Origin: an uncultured Lachnospiraceae bacterium
GTDB lineage: Bacteria > Bacillota > Clostridia > Lachnospirales > Lachnospiraceae
Direction of reading: 5' to 3'
Assembly: GCA_902789735.1 (NCBI GenBank)
Contig: CADAOZ010000009.1
Location: forward strand, 37,986 to 101,985
DNA: 64,000 nucleotides
Shown piece after piece: positions 16,986 to 25,210 of this stretch (within the stretch, counting starts at the first letter, position 1; every line of letters starts with the position of its first letter). Made by a program: the position numbers and the translations under genes. Below the pieces are notes generated by a model, which did not search any database, was not told where the DNA came from, and saw only the letters and a program-made list of their open reading frames with translations.

Positions 16986-18570
16986 TAATTTCGGAAAACT
17001 GCATGACTGTCACTGCCGCTTTGATCCGGACCTGCATGTGACCGCCGAAGAGAATGGCTGGGGCAAGACCACCCTGGCCGCCTTTCTGCTGGCCATGTTC
17101 TACGGTCTGGACGGAGACAGCCGCCGCAAAGACAGCCTGAGGAGCCGCTACCGGCCCTGGAACGGAGGAATCTGCGGGGGCCGTCTGGTATTTGAGACCG
17201 GAGCGGGCCGTTTCCGTGTGGAAAGGACTTTCGGCGAAAGACCCAGGCAGGATACCTTCACGCTCTATGACGAACGGACAGGGCTGGAAACCGGCCGCTA
17301 CTCAGCGGACCTGGGCCGGGAAATCTTCGGCATCGACCGGGAATCCTTCTGCAATACGGTCTTTACCTCCGGTTCCGCCGGAGATACCGCGCCGACGGCC
17401 GGTATCCAGGCCCGCATACGGACCCCCTTCGCGGACACGGATGACCTGTCCGATTATGAAGCCGCCCTGCACATCCTGGACAGACAGCGGCGCAGTCTGG
17501 GTACGGGCAGGTCCGCCGGCAGGATCCGCCGTCTGGAAGAGGAATTCTCCCGGCTGTCCGGAACTGCGGCGCGGCAGGCAGACCTGGAAGAAGCGTACCG
17601 GCAGCTGCTGGACGAAATCCGGGAACGGAAACGGGCCGGCGCGGTCCTGCAGGCCCGCAGAGAAGCACTGACCGCCTCCCTGCGCGGGATGCAGACGGAA
17701 GCTCCGCCGGCTGCGGCATCTGAGGCTGTTCCCGCTTCCCCTTCGGTCTCCGGCAGGGATAATCCCGGCCGCCGCCTGCCGCCTGCCCTGACGCTCTTTT
17801 GCCTGTTCCTGCTGCTGATCTGCCTGATTCCGGTCTTTCAGGGAAACCTGCTCTTCCTGCTGCCGGCTGCCGGCGCGGCCGCGGCTGTATGTATCGCTTA
17901 CAGTCTGTACCGGAGCCAGCCGGACGCCCCTTCTCCTGTCCCTTCCCGGGAGGAGCAGGTCCGGGAATCACCGGCAGAGAGCCTGCGGCAGACCACGGAA
18001 GCGCTCCGTTCCGTTTCCCTGCAGCTGGAAGATATGGCTGCCGCTTCCGCAGCCTCCTCTCTCCGGATCCAGACTCTGCAGCAGGAACTGGACCGGGCTG
18101 TCCGGGCCCGGGACCGCTGCGCGGATATACAGAAGGAACTGATAATGCTGCGCAGGCAGGAACGGATCCTGGATCTGGCCGCCAGTCATCTGCAGTCCGC
18201 CAGAGACCGTTTCCTGTCCGAGATCCGGGACCCCTTCCTCCAGGCCTTCACGCACTATTATACGGAACTGTCCGGTGAGGAGGCCCCCTGCTTTGAAACG
18301 GACGCGGATCTGCGGATTCTGGTACGGGCAGGAGGGCAGCTGCGGACGACGGAAGTCCTCAGCAGCGGAAACCGGGACCTGGCCGGCCTGGCCCAGCGCT
18401 TTGCCATGCTGGACGCCATGTACCCTGCCGAAAAGCCCTTCCTGGTCCTGGACGATCCTTTCGCCTCCATGGATGATGACCGTCTCCGGAGCTGTCTGCA
18501 GGCCATACGGATTCTGTCCTGCCGTTTCCAGATCCTGTATTTCACCTGCCATTACAGCCGGATCCCCTGA
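16960..18570 (+). CDS. SbcC/YhaN-like ATPase with central membrane segment
   Basis: A 536-residue RecN/SbcC-like P-loop protein. It starts ISCTIDNFGKLHDC and has Walker A ENGWGKTTLAAF, where Trp stands in the usual Ala/Ser position. A coiled-coil region follows, then two hydrophobic segments around residues 275-325, more coiled coil, a signature-like LSSGNRDLAGLAQRFAM and Walker B FLVLDDPFASMDDD. It is about half the length of SbcC. Like YhaN it seems to have membrane spans in place of a zinc-hook apex, which could tether end-processing to the membrane. It overlaps the nuclease gene and would work with it. The membrane segments are a prediction from hydrophobicity. Confidence 0.85.
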   Translation: MKLISCTIDNFGKLHDCHCRFDPDLHVTAEENGWGKTTLAAFLLAMFYGLDGDSRRKDSLRSRYRPWNGGICGGRLVFETGAGRFRVERTFGERPRQDTFTLYDERTGLETGRYSADLGREIFGIDRESFCNTVFTSGSAGDTAPTAGIQARIRTPFADTDDLSDYEAALHILDRQRRSLGTGRSAGRIRRLEEEFSRLSGTAARQADLEEAYRQLLDEIRERKRAGAVLQARREALTASLRGMQTEAPPAAASEAVPASPSVSGRDNPGRRLPPALTLFCLFLLLICLIPVFQGNLLFLLPAAGAAAAVCIAYSLYRSQPDAPSPVPSREEQVRESPAESLRQTTEALRSVSLQLEDMAAASAASSLRIQTLQQELDRAVRARDRCADIQKELIMLRRQERILDLAASHLQSARDRFLSEIRDPFLQAFTHYYTELSGEEAPCFETDADLRILVRAGGQLRTTEVLSSGNRDLAGLAQRFAMLDAMYPAEKPFLVLDDPFASMDDDRLRSCLQAIRILSCRFQILYFTCHYSRIP

Positions 18571-18646
18571 TCTCCTCCCATCGTCTCTTGCCGTTCTTCC
18601 GGCACAGGCAGATACATCCCTTCCACCATCCGCAAAGACGAAAAAA

Positions 18647-18690
18647 GCCCTGACAGCATGTCTCATTACTAAGACGATGCCGTCAGGGTT
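18647..18690. terminator. intrinsic terminator between convergent genes
   Basis: CCCTGAC...GCAT...GTCT pairs with AGAC...ATGC...GTCAGGG with small bulges. AAAAAA on one side and T-rich DNA on the other suit both the sbcC-like and the histidine-kinase transcripts. Confidence 0.7.
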
Positions 18691-18715
18691 CTCTTATTGT
18701 CATAAGGCCGCTGCC

Positions 18716-20773
18716 TTATTTATGCTCGGTATTGCCTGCCCGCAGCCTCTTGACAGTGGCGTTCAGGAGGCGGATATCCAGAGGCTTGGTGATGTGGGCG
18801 TTCATGCCCGCCGCAAAGGACTTATCCATATCCTCAGCGAATGTATTGGCTGTCATGGCCAGGATCGGGATGGTCGCCGCGTCTTCCCTGTCCAGCTTCC
18901 GGATCTGCCGGGTAGCCTCATAGCCGTCCATGATCGGCATGGAGACATCCATCAGCAGCATATCATAATAGCCCGGCTTGGAGCTGCGGAACATGGCCAG
19001 AGCCGCCAGGCCGTTGCCGGCGATCTCACATCTGGCTCCTTCCATCTCCAGCAGTTCCTTGAGGATGTCGGCATTGATCATATTGTCTTCCGCCGCCAGG
19101 AAACGCAGTCCCGCGAGGGGATTATCCTTCTCGTCCGCCGTCATGGTGCTGCCGCCTGAGAAATAGATATCTTTCGCTTCGATCGCTTTCCGCAGGGAAG
19201 ATACAAAAAACGGCTTCTGCAGGACATCCAGGATGCCTGCCCGGCCGGCATGATCACGCATGCCTTCCGGATCTTCGGTCATCAGAAAAACTGCCGGCAT
19301 ATCCACCCAGGCCATGGACTGGATGCTGCGGGAAACGTCCAGGCCGCTCATTCCCTGGATGTTCATATCCAGCAGGACGATATCATAGACTTTCCCGTCC
19401 ATCCTGGCCTGTTCGATCATCTGCAGGCCGCCGTATCCGCTGGTAGTGCAGACGGCTTCGACGCCGGCCCCTTCCAACAGATCCTGGATCCGGGCCGATG
19501 CCGATATATTCTCATCAATGATCAGGATCCTGCGGACGTTCCTGACCTTCCAGAAATCATCATTGCCGTCATCGACCGTCTGCAGACGGAGAGTGACAGT
19601 CACAGAAGTTCCTTTCCCTTCTTCGCTTTCCACCTCTATGGAACCGTTCATCAGCTCGATCAGCTTTTTGGTGATGGCCATGCCCAGACCCATGCCTTCT
19701 CCCCGGGAAATGGCTTCCGGGCCCCTGGCAAACGGCTCATAAAGGGTATCCAGCGCCTTCCGGCTCATCCCGATCCCGGTGTCCTCCACATGGAATACAA
19801 TGTCCTCAAATTCCTTGTCCTGGGTCTTGACGGCGCCCGCCTTGAGCGTGACCCGTCCGCCCTTACCCGTAAAGTGAACGGCATTTGACAGGATATTATA
19901 CAGGATCTCGCCGATCCTTTTTTTGTCGCCAATGTATATATCTTTCTCCAGAGGATCGAAACAGACTTCAAAGGCGATCCCCCTTGCCGCCGCTTCTGCG
20001 GCAGGCATGGCTGTGGATTCCTCTACCAGCTCCTGCAGGGAGAATTCTCCGGTCTGCAGGGTCGTATTGGCGCTGCCGGTCCGGCTCATATCCACCACAT
20101 GGTTGATCAGTGTCATCAGGGACTGGCAGGATATGCTGATATTATTGGCGTATTCCAGAATCTTCTCCGGATTATCCGCGTTCTTCCGCAGCAGGGTCAC
20201 ATAACCGGCAATGGAGTTCATGGGAATCCGGAAATCATGGGACAGCCCCGCCAGGAAATTGCTCTTAGCCTGATTGGAACCTTCCACCACATCCAGGATC
20301 TCCTGCACATGCTGGTTCATATAGTTCTCCGAAGTCCGGTCCTTAAAAACAACCACATAGATATCTTCGCCGCCGAAGCCGGTACGGGTGATCCCGACCG
20401 TATACCACATGCGGGCGCCGGAAGCGGCATTCTCAAACTCGCCGGTGAATTCAATGGTCTGGTCGTCCTCAATGTTTCCGATGTCCTTCTCATCCGGGAA
20501 AAAGCCCGCGGAAACACTCCGCCGGCAGAGGACTGTTACATCCTCCAGAACAGCTTCGGCACTGACTCCGAATACTTTCTCCACATTGGACGTGACATAT
20601 ATGCCCCTGTGCTCTTTTCCGGAAAATATAAGAAGAACATTGCCTGAATTCCTGACCAGAAGGTCCGCAATGTGGCTTTCGAAGCGTTCCCGGCTTTTGT
20701 ACTCTTCAATTTCCCGTTTCAGCCGCTGATTCTCTTTGAATAAGGCTTTGCATTCTTTCTCTGAAAATTTCAT
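18716..20773 (-). CDS. hybrid sensor histidine kinase with two receiver domains
   Basis: A 685-residue protein without membrane segments, so a cytoplasmic sensor. Domains in order: N-terminal coiled coil; PAS-like domain (about 35-150); HisKA with LAGLSHDFRIPMNSI (phospho-His at about 179); HATPase with ILYNILSNAVHFT, VEDTGIGM and GEGMGLGMAI; a first receiver (RRILIIDENIS...IVLLDMNIQGMSG); and a second receiver (LRFLAAEDNMINA...LLMDVSMPIMDGYEA). Both phospho-acceptor Asp residues are present. No output domain or DNA-binding regulator lies next to it. The ATG at 20773 has GGAG six bases upstream; an in-frame extension of 42 codons is AT-rich promoter DNA. Signal and target are unknown. Confidence 0.92.
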   Translation of the reverse strand: MKFSEKECKALFKENQRLKREIEEYKSRERFESHIADLLVRNSGNVLLIFSGKEHRGIYVTSNVEKVFGVSAEAVLEDVTVLCRRSVSAGFFPDEKDIGNIEDDQTIEFTGEFENAASGARMWYTVGITRTGFGGEDIYVVVFKDRTSENYMNQHVQEILDVVEGSNQAKSNFLAGLSHDFRIPMNSIAGYVTLLRKNADNPEKILEYANNISISCQSLMTLINHVVDMSRTGSANTTLQTGEFSLQELVEESTAMPAAEAAARGIAFEVCFDPLEKDIYIGDKKRIGEILYNILSNAVHFTGKGGRVTLKAGAVKTQDKEFEDIVFHVEDTGIGMSRKALDTLYEPFARGPEAISRGEGMGLGMAITKKLIELMNGSIEVESEEGKGTSVTVTLRLQTVDDGNDDFWKVRNVRRILIIDENISASARIQDLLEGAGVEAVCTTSGYGGLQMIEQARMDGKVYDIVLLDMNIQGMSGLDVSRSIQSMAWVDMPAVFLMTEDPEGMRDHAGRAGILDVLQKPFFVSSLRKAIEAKDIYFSGGSTMTADEKDNPLAGLRFLAAEDNMINADILKELLEMEGARCEIAGNGLAALAMFRSSKPGYYDMLLMDVSMPIMDGYEATRQIRKLDREDAATIPILAMTANTFAEDMDKSFAAGMNAHITKPLDIRLLNATVKRLRAGNTEHK

Positions 20774-20946
20774 ATTATCTCCTTCGCCAGGCTGCCTTTC
20801 CTGCTGCAGAATGAAACAGCTCCGGGCAAGAAAGAGGGCATATTCGCCATGCCGATTTTTATTATATAAAATTATAGTATATCCTGACAAGATAATCAAA
20901 CAACTTACATCCTCTCCTGAAAAGGCCGGAAAAGAATTGCTGTTAT

Positions 20947-22365
20947 TTATTCGCTCTTACCGCTCTCTGCGCGGATCATCCTGTAAATATCATACAGGGA
21001 GCGGCCGCTTTTGCGGGCCAGGTCCGCCGCACTTTCATATTCCGGATACACCCGGGTATTTTCCCCGCTGCCGCAGATCTTGACCTCCGCGGTCCCGGCC
21101 TCTGTGAGGACCGTGCCACGGCTCCTGTCCAGGACCGTCCTTTCCATGAGGGTCCGGCGGATCCCGATGGTCGTCGTCTCACGGAAGATGATCTCCTCCA
21201 GCTTTTCCCTGTCTTCCGGACTGCACAGGACGGTCAGCAGCCAGCCGGGCCGGTTCTTTTTCATCTGGACCGGCATATAGAATACATCTCTGGCACCTGC
21301 CTCCAGCAGTCTTTCCATGGCGTAGCCCAGCAGCTCCCCGCTGCAGTCATCAATATTGGACTCCAGCTTCAGCACCCTGTCCGCCTCTGTCCGGACCGGA
21401 GCGGGGGCGGTTTCAATCTCCATGGCCCGCAGAATGCTGGGCCTCTCATAAGAACGTTTGCCGGCTCCCATGCCGATCCTGCGGATCATAAATCCATCCG
21501 GCAGGCTGTGGTCCGTAACAATGGCCGCCAGGATCGCGGCGCCTGTCGGAGTGACGAACTCGCCCTGTACCTGCATAATACTGAGGGGCAGGCCATAGGC
21601 GCTGATGATATTCGCCGTCGCAGGTACCGGTACCGGCAGGATGCCGTGCTGGCATCTTACCGTCCCTGTTCCTTCATACAGGGCCGGCAGAAAGACCCGC
21701 CGGATCCCCAGGCTGTCAAAGCAGACAGCGGCGGCTACGATATCCACGATGGAATCAATGGCGCCCACCTCATGGAAGTGGACATGTTCCGGATCCGTTC
21801 CGTGGGCTTTGGCTTCCGCCTCCGCCAGTATCCCGAAGATCTTTCCGGCCAGGGTCCTGGCGCCTTCTGTCATGTCACAGCGGTCCAGAATGGCACGGAT
21901 GTCAGCCATATGGCGATGGGCATGATGATGGTGATGCCCGTGCCCGTCTTCATGGGCATGCCCGTGTTCATGCGCGTCCGTATGGCCGTGTCCGTCCTCA
22001 TGGATGTGCCCGTGTTCATGCGATCCGGCATGGGTATGTTCATGCGCGCCGTCTTCTTCATGGCTGTGTGTATGGCCTTCCTCATGTCCATGTCCGTGCT
22101 GATGCCCGTGCAGATATTCCATATCGTGGTCATGGTTTTCGTGGTCCCGGTCCAGGACCACATTGAAGTCGCAGCAGTCCAGGCCGGATTTACTGACACG
22201 GCTGATCACCGTTTCAAAGCAGGGATCGATCTCCCGGATGCTGTCTGCCGCCTTCTGCAGGGCCTGTCTGTCCGCGCCCAGATCCAGCATGGCTGCCACG
22301 AACATGTCACCGCTGATACCGGCACTGCATTCCAGATATAAATTGTCAAAATGTTTCGTCTTCAT
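20947..22365 (-). CDS. larC: LarC, nickel insertion protein for the nickel-pincer cofactor
   Basis: A 472-residue protein in one uninterrupted frame; in several bacteria larC needs a programmed frameshift. LarC uses CTP to insert nickel into the pyridinium-3,5-dithiocarboxylate nucleotide, the cofactor of lactate racemase and related LarA enzymes. Family motifs: YLECSAGISGDMFVAAMLDL near the start, HFHEVGAIDSIVDIV, PTGAAILA, and LESNIDDCSGE before the C-terminal domain. A histidine-rich stretch of about 78 residues (about 75-152) made of HGH/HEHGH units interrupts the N-terminal part and may store nickel. larB lies directly upstream on the same strand. No larA or larE is in the window. Confidence 0.93.
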   Translation of the reverse strand: MKTKHFDNLYLECSAGISGDMFVAAMLDLGADRQALQKAADSIREIDPCFETVISRVSKSGLDCCDFNVVLDRDHENHDHDMEYLHGHQHGHGHEEGHTHSHEEDGAHEHTHAGSHEHGHIHEDGHGHTDAHEHGHAHEDGHGHHHHHAHRHMADIRAILDRCDMTEGARTLAGKIFGILAEAEAKAHGTDPEHVHFHEVGAIDSIVDIVAAAVCFDSLGIRRVFLPALYEGTGTVRCQHGILPVPVPATANIISAYGLPLSIMQVQGEFVTPTGAAILAAIVTDHSLPDGFMIRRIGMGAGKRSYERPSILRAMEIETAPAPVRTEADRVLKLESNIDDCSGELLGYAMERLLEAGARDVFYMPVQMKKNRPGWLLTVLCSPEDREKLEEIIFRETTTIGIRRTLMERTVLDRSRGTVLTEAGTAEVKICGSGENTRVYPEYESAADLARKSGRSLYDIYRMIRAESGKSE

Positions 22366-22477
22366 ATATCCCTCTCTATATTCTCTCATCCCGGGAACCC
22401 CGCTTCCCATACGTAACTATCTGATCACCCGCACCTGTACTGAAAAATGTCCTTCTCCCCGGTCCTGCCGCCGTCTC

Positions 22478-23236
22478 TTATTCCCCCTGCCCGGGCCGGC
22501 AGGCCAGGCGGTTGATCTGGGTCGCCATATATCCGGCTCCGTAACCGTTGTCTATATTGACCACCGCAATCCCGTTGGCACAGGAGTTGAGCATGGACAG
22601 GAGGGCTGAAAGGCCATGGAAATTGGCTCCGTAGCCCACAGATGTCGGCACGGCAATGACCGGACTGCTTACAAGGCCTCCGACCACACTGGCCAGGGCT
22701 CCTTCCATACCGGCCACCGCGATCACGCAGTTGGCCGCCTGGATCGTATCCAGTTCCGTCAGCAGCCTGTGCAGGCCGCTGACGCCCGCGTCATAGATCC
22801 GCTCCACCCGGGCGCCGAAATATTCCGCTGTTGCCGCCGCTTCTTCTGCTACCGGCAGGTCCGCTGTCCCGCCGCTGCAGACCGTGATCAGACCTTTCCT
22901 TTCCCTGCTCTCGGGTTCGATCCGGAGGATCCTCGATACAGGGTCATATTCTGCCTGGGGCAGGACCTCCTTCACCAGATGGAACTGACGCTCACTGGCC
23001 CGGGTCCCGAAGACCCTTCCATCCTTTTCAAACAGCTTCTGATAAATAGAGACCAGGTACGCGTCCGGCTTGCCGCTGCAGAAGACCACCTCCGGAAATC
23101 CGGACCGGATCTCACGATGGGTGTCCAGTCTTGCAAAGCCCATGTTTTCAAACGGTTCTTTTTTAAAATAACGCTCCGCGTCACGGACTGACATTGTCCC
23201 GTTTTTTACCTGTTCCAGAACTTCTCTTGCTTCCAT
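22478..23236 (-). CDS. larB: LarB, pyridinium-3,5-biscarboxylate mononucleotide synthase
   Basis: A 252-residue enzyme that carboxylates and hydrolyses nicotinate adenine dinucleotide, the first step to the nickel-pincer cofactor. It has the AIR-carboxylase-like C-terminal half with TVCSGGTADLPVAEEAA, VAGMEGALASVVGGL, PTSVGYGA and NSCANGIAVVNIDNG; the Cys in the last block corresponds to the catalytic Cys. The length is normal. It lies between the TPR-like gene (45 bp upstream) and larC (about 110 bp downstream), all on the minus strand, so a shared operon is likely. Confidence 0.94.
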   Translation of the reverse strand: MEAREVLEQVKNGTMSVRDAERYFKKEPFENMGFARLDTHREIRSGFPEVVFCSGKPDAYLVSIYQKLFEKDGRVFGTRASERQFHLVKEVLPQAEYDPVSRILRIEPESRERKGLITVCSGGTADLPVAEEAAATAEYFGARVERIYDAGVSGLHRLLTELDTIQAANCVIAVAGMEGALASVVGGLVSSPVIAVPTSVGYGANFHGLSALLSMLNSCANGIAVVNIDNGYGAGYMATQINRLACRPGQGE

Positions 23237-23280
23237 ATTCCTCTTTTCTCCGTTCCGGACGGTCCTGCCGTCTCCCAGGA

Positions 23281-24033
23281 TCAGCCGTTCGTCTCCATGT
23301 CTGATCCGTTCCCCCCTGGAACGGATCTGTTTCGGTCTTTTTCTTCTGCTTTTTCCGCTCCCGCCAGACAGCGCAGTGTGAAGGGATGCTCCTCTCCCAG
23401 GGCGCGCCTGCTTTTCCGGTAAAGGGTCCGGTAGAGTTCAGCTGCCTGTCTGTCCTGGCCCATCTCTTCTCTGGCCCGGGCGGCCCGGGCCATGCCTGCC
23501 AGGATCCGGGGATCATCCGGCGGCAGACGGCGCGCTCTGCGCACCAGAATATCATTCAGGTCCCGCAGGGCTTCCTCCTGCCGCCCCAGCCCCTGTCTGG
23601 CTCTTGCCATGCCGTAGCGGGCTCTGAGCTGAAAACCATTATCCGGACCGTCCAGATCACGGGTCTCTTCTTCCAGCTCCGTAAAGATCCGCAGGGCCTC
23701 TTCAAAAGCACCGGCCAGCAGGCAGGCCTCTCCGTACAGATTGGCGGCAAATACCGCCGGAATCGTTCCTGCGGCACATTCCTGTAAGACAGTATGCAGG
23801 CTGCCGCAGATCTCCATATAATCCCTGTACATTTCCTTTCTGCGCAGGCCGTACAGAGCTGAAGCGATCTGCGCATAGTCCATCTCAAACAGGATCAGTA
23901 CATCTCCCCTGCGGGAATCCGTCCCTTTATAAGACCGGACCATCTCCCTGACGCCCCTGCGCAGGAGCCCCGGAGAAGTTTTTTCTCCTGCAGCAGATAT
24001 TCTTTTCAAACAGATCCTCTTCAGAAAATCCAT
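23281..24033 (-). CDS. tetratricopeptide-like protein of unknown function
   Basis: A 250-residue protein that is Ala-, Arg- and Glu-rich and helical. Several degenerate TPR-like units are visible, for example FAANLYGEACLLAGAFEEAL, then RARYGMARARQGLGRQEEAL and a third unit GMARAARAREEMGQDRQAAE. Such repeats form protein-binding solenoids. There is no signal peptide or membrane segment. The first 50 residues are basic with no recognised domain. It starts with a GGGAAGGGA site before the ATG and is the first gene of a likely unit with larB and larC. I cannot tell whether it takes part in nickel-cofactor assembly. Confidence 0.75.
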   Translation of the reverse strand: MDFLKRICLKRISAAGEKTSPGLLRRGVREMVRSYKGTDSRRGDVLILFEMDYAQIASALYGLRRKEMYRDYMEICGSLHTVLQECAAGTIPAVFAANLYGEACLLAGAFEEALRIFTELEEETRDLDGPDNGFQLRARYGMARARQGLGRQEEALRDLNDILVRRARRLPPDDPRILAGMARAARAREEMGQDRQAAELYRTLYRKSRRALGEEHPFTLRCLAGAEKAEEKDRNRSVPGGNGSDMETNG

Positions 24034-24062
24034 CTGTCCCTTCCCGCCTGTTCATAAGATGA

Positions 24063-24092
24063 GAGGCAGTGAAATAAAAATCTCACTGCCTC
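24063..24092 (-). terminator. intrinsic terminator of the cysteine synthase gene
   Basis: GAGGCAGTGA pairs with TCACTGCCTC around a 10-base A-rich loop, 30 bases after the stop codon. Confidence 0.75.
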
Positions 24093-24121
24093 CTCGTCCA
24101 TACACTTATGCCTGTCTTCTC

Positions 24122-25051
24122 TCAGTCTCCAAAGAGGATGGTGCTGAAATAACGCTCGCCTGTATCCGGCAGAACTGTAACGACCGTTTTTCCTTTGCCC
24201 AGCTCTCTGGCCAGCTTCAGGGCAACACTGACATTCGTTCCGCTGGAAATACCGCACAGGATTCCCTCCTTCGCGGCCAGCTCTTTTGTCGTGGAAATCG
24301 CCTCCGCATCTGTCACGATACGAATCTCCGAATAGATCTCTGTGTCCAGGATCGCGGGAATCACGCCGTCACCGATACCCATCTGCAGATGGGTGCCGAT
24401 GCTGCCGCCCGACAGGATCGCCGCGTGTTCAGGCTCACAGGCACAGATCCGGATATCCGGATTGGCCCCCTTCAGGATCCTGCCGATACCGGTGATCGTT
24501 CCGCCGGTGCCGATACCTGAGCAGAAGGCGTCAATGGGTCCGTCTACCTGCCGCAGGATCTCCAGCCCTGTATTCTCCAGATGGGCCGCCACATTGTCCG
24601 CATTTTCGAACTGATTGGGGACGAACACTTTCTCATTCTCCGCGGCCATCTGCGCCGCCAGTTCGATACATTCCTCAATACATTTGCCGATGTTGCCGGC
24701 GTCATGAACGAGCTTCACTTCGGCCCCATACTGGGATACCAGATATCTGCGTTCCACGCTGACGGAATCCGGCATGATAATGATTGTCTTATAGCCTTTG
24801 ACCGCCCCTACAAGGGCCAGCCCGATGCCCTGGTTGCCGCTGGTAGGTTCCACAATAATGGAATCCTTACTAAGCTCTCCCCGTTTTTCAGCCTCTTCGA
24901 TCATCTTCAGGGCTGTCCTGGTTTTGATAGAGCCGCCAATGTTCATGCCCTCATACTTGACCAGGACCCTGGCGTCCTCCGGGCCGGTCATCCTGTTGAG
25001 CTCGACCATGGGCGTATTACCGACAGCTTCCAGAATATTCTGATATACCAT
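24122..25051 (-). CDS. cysK: cysteine synthase family protein (O-acetylserine sulfhydrylase-like)
   Basis: A 309-residue PLP enzyme of fold type II. It would make cysteine from O-acetylserine and sulfide in the cytoplasm. Evidence: the N-terminal VGNTPMVEL motif, the Schiff-base Lys in MNIGGSIKTRTAL, the loop EPTSGNQGIGLALV, the phosphate cup GIGTGGTITGIGRIL and the C-terminal ISSGTNV. Two details differ from standard CysK: KTR instead of KDR after the catalytic Lys, and Gln instead of Thr in the TSGNTG loop. Substrate preference may therefore differ (for example cystathionine synthesis or another sulfur donor). It is a single-gene unit with its own terminator. Confidence 0.87.
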   Translation of the reverse strand: MVYQNILEAVGNTPMVELNRMTGPEDARVLVKYEGMNIGGSIKTRTALKMIEEAEKRGELSKDSIIVEPTSGNQGIGLALVGAVKGYKTIIIMPDSVSVERRYLVSQYGAEVKLVHDAGNIGKCIEECIELAAQMAAENEKVFVPNQFENADNVAAHLENTGLEILRQVDGPIDAFCSGIGTGGTITGIGRILKGANPDIRICACEPEHAAILSGGSIGTHLQMGIGDGVIPAILDTEIYSEIRIVTDAEAISTTKELAAKEGILCGISSGTNVSVALKLARELGKGKTVVTVLPDTGERYFSTILFGD

Positions 25052-25210
25052 CTCTTTTCCTCATTTCTGTCATATATCACTTCCGCCTATTATTTAAGAC
25101 GAAAGACCATATTATTATAGCCAGAATATGAGCCGCTTGCAATGTATATTTCTTCGCCCGTTCCTTTATTGCGCATTCCTTTCCATGGACGCCGGCCTCA
25201 TACTTTTTAT

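Noticed and set aside
21910..22143. CRISPR-like or minisatellite array
   Set aside because: The repetition is the coding sequence of a His-rich segment in LarC; units are 6-12 bases and have no spacers.
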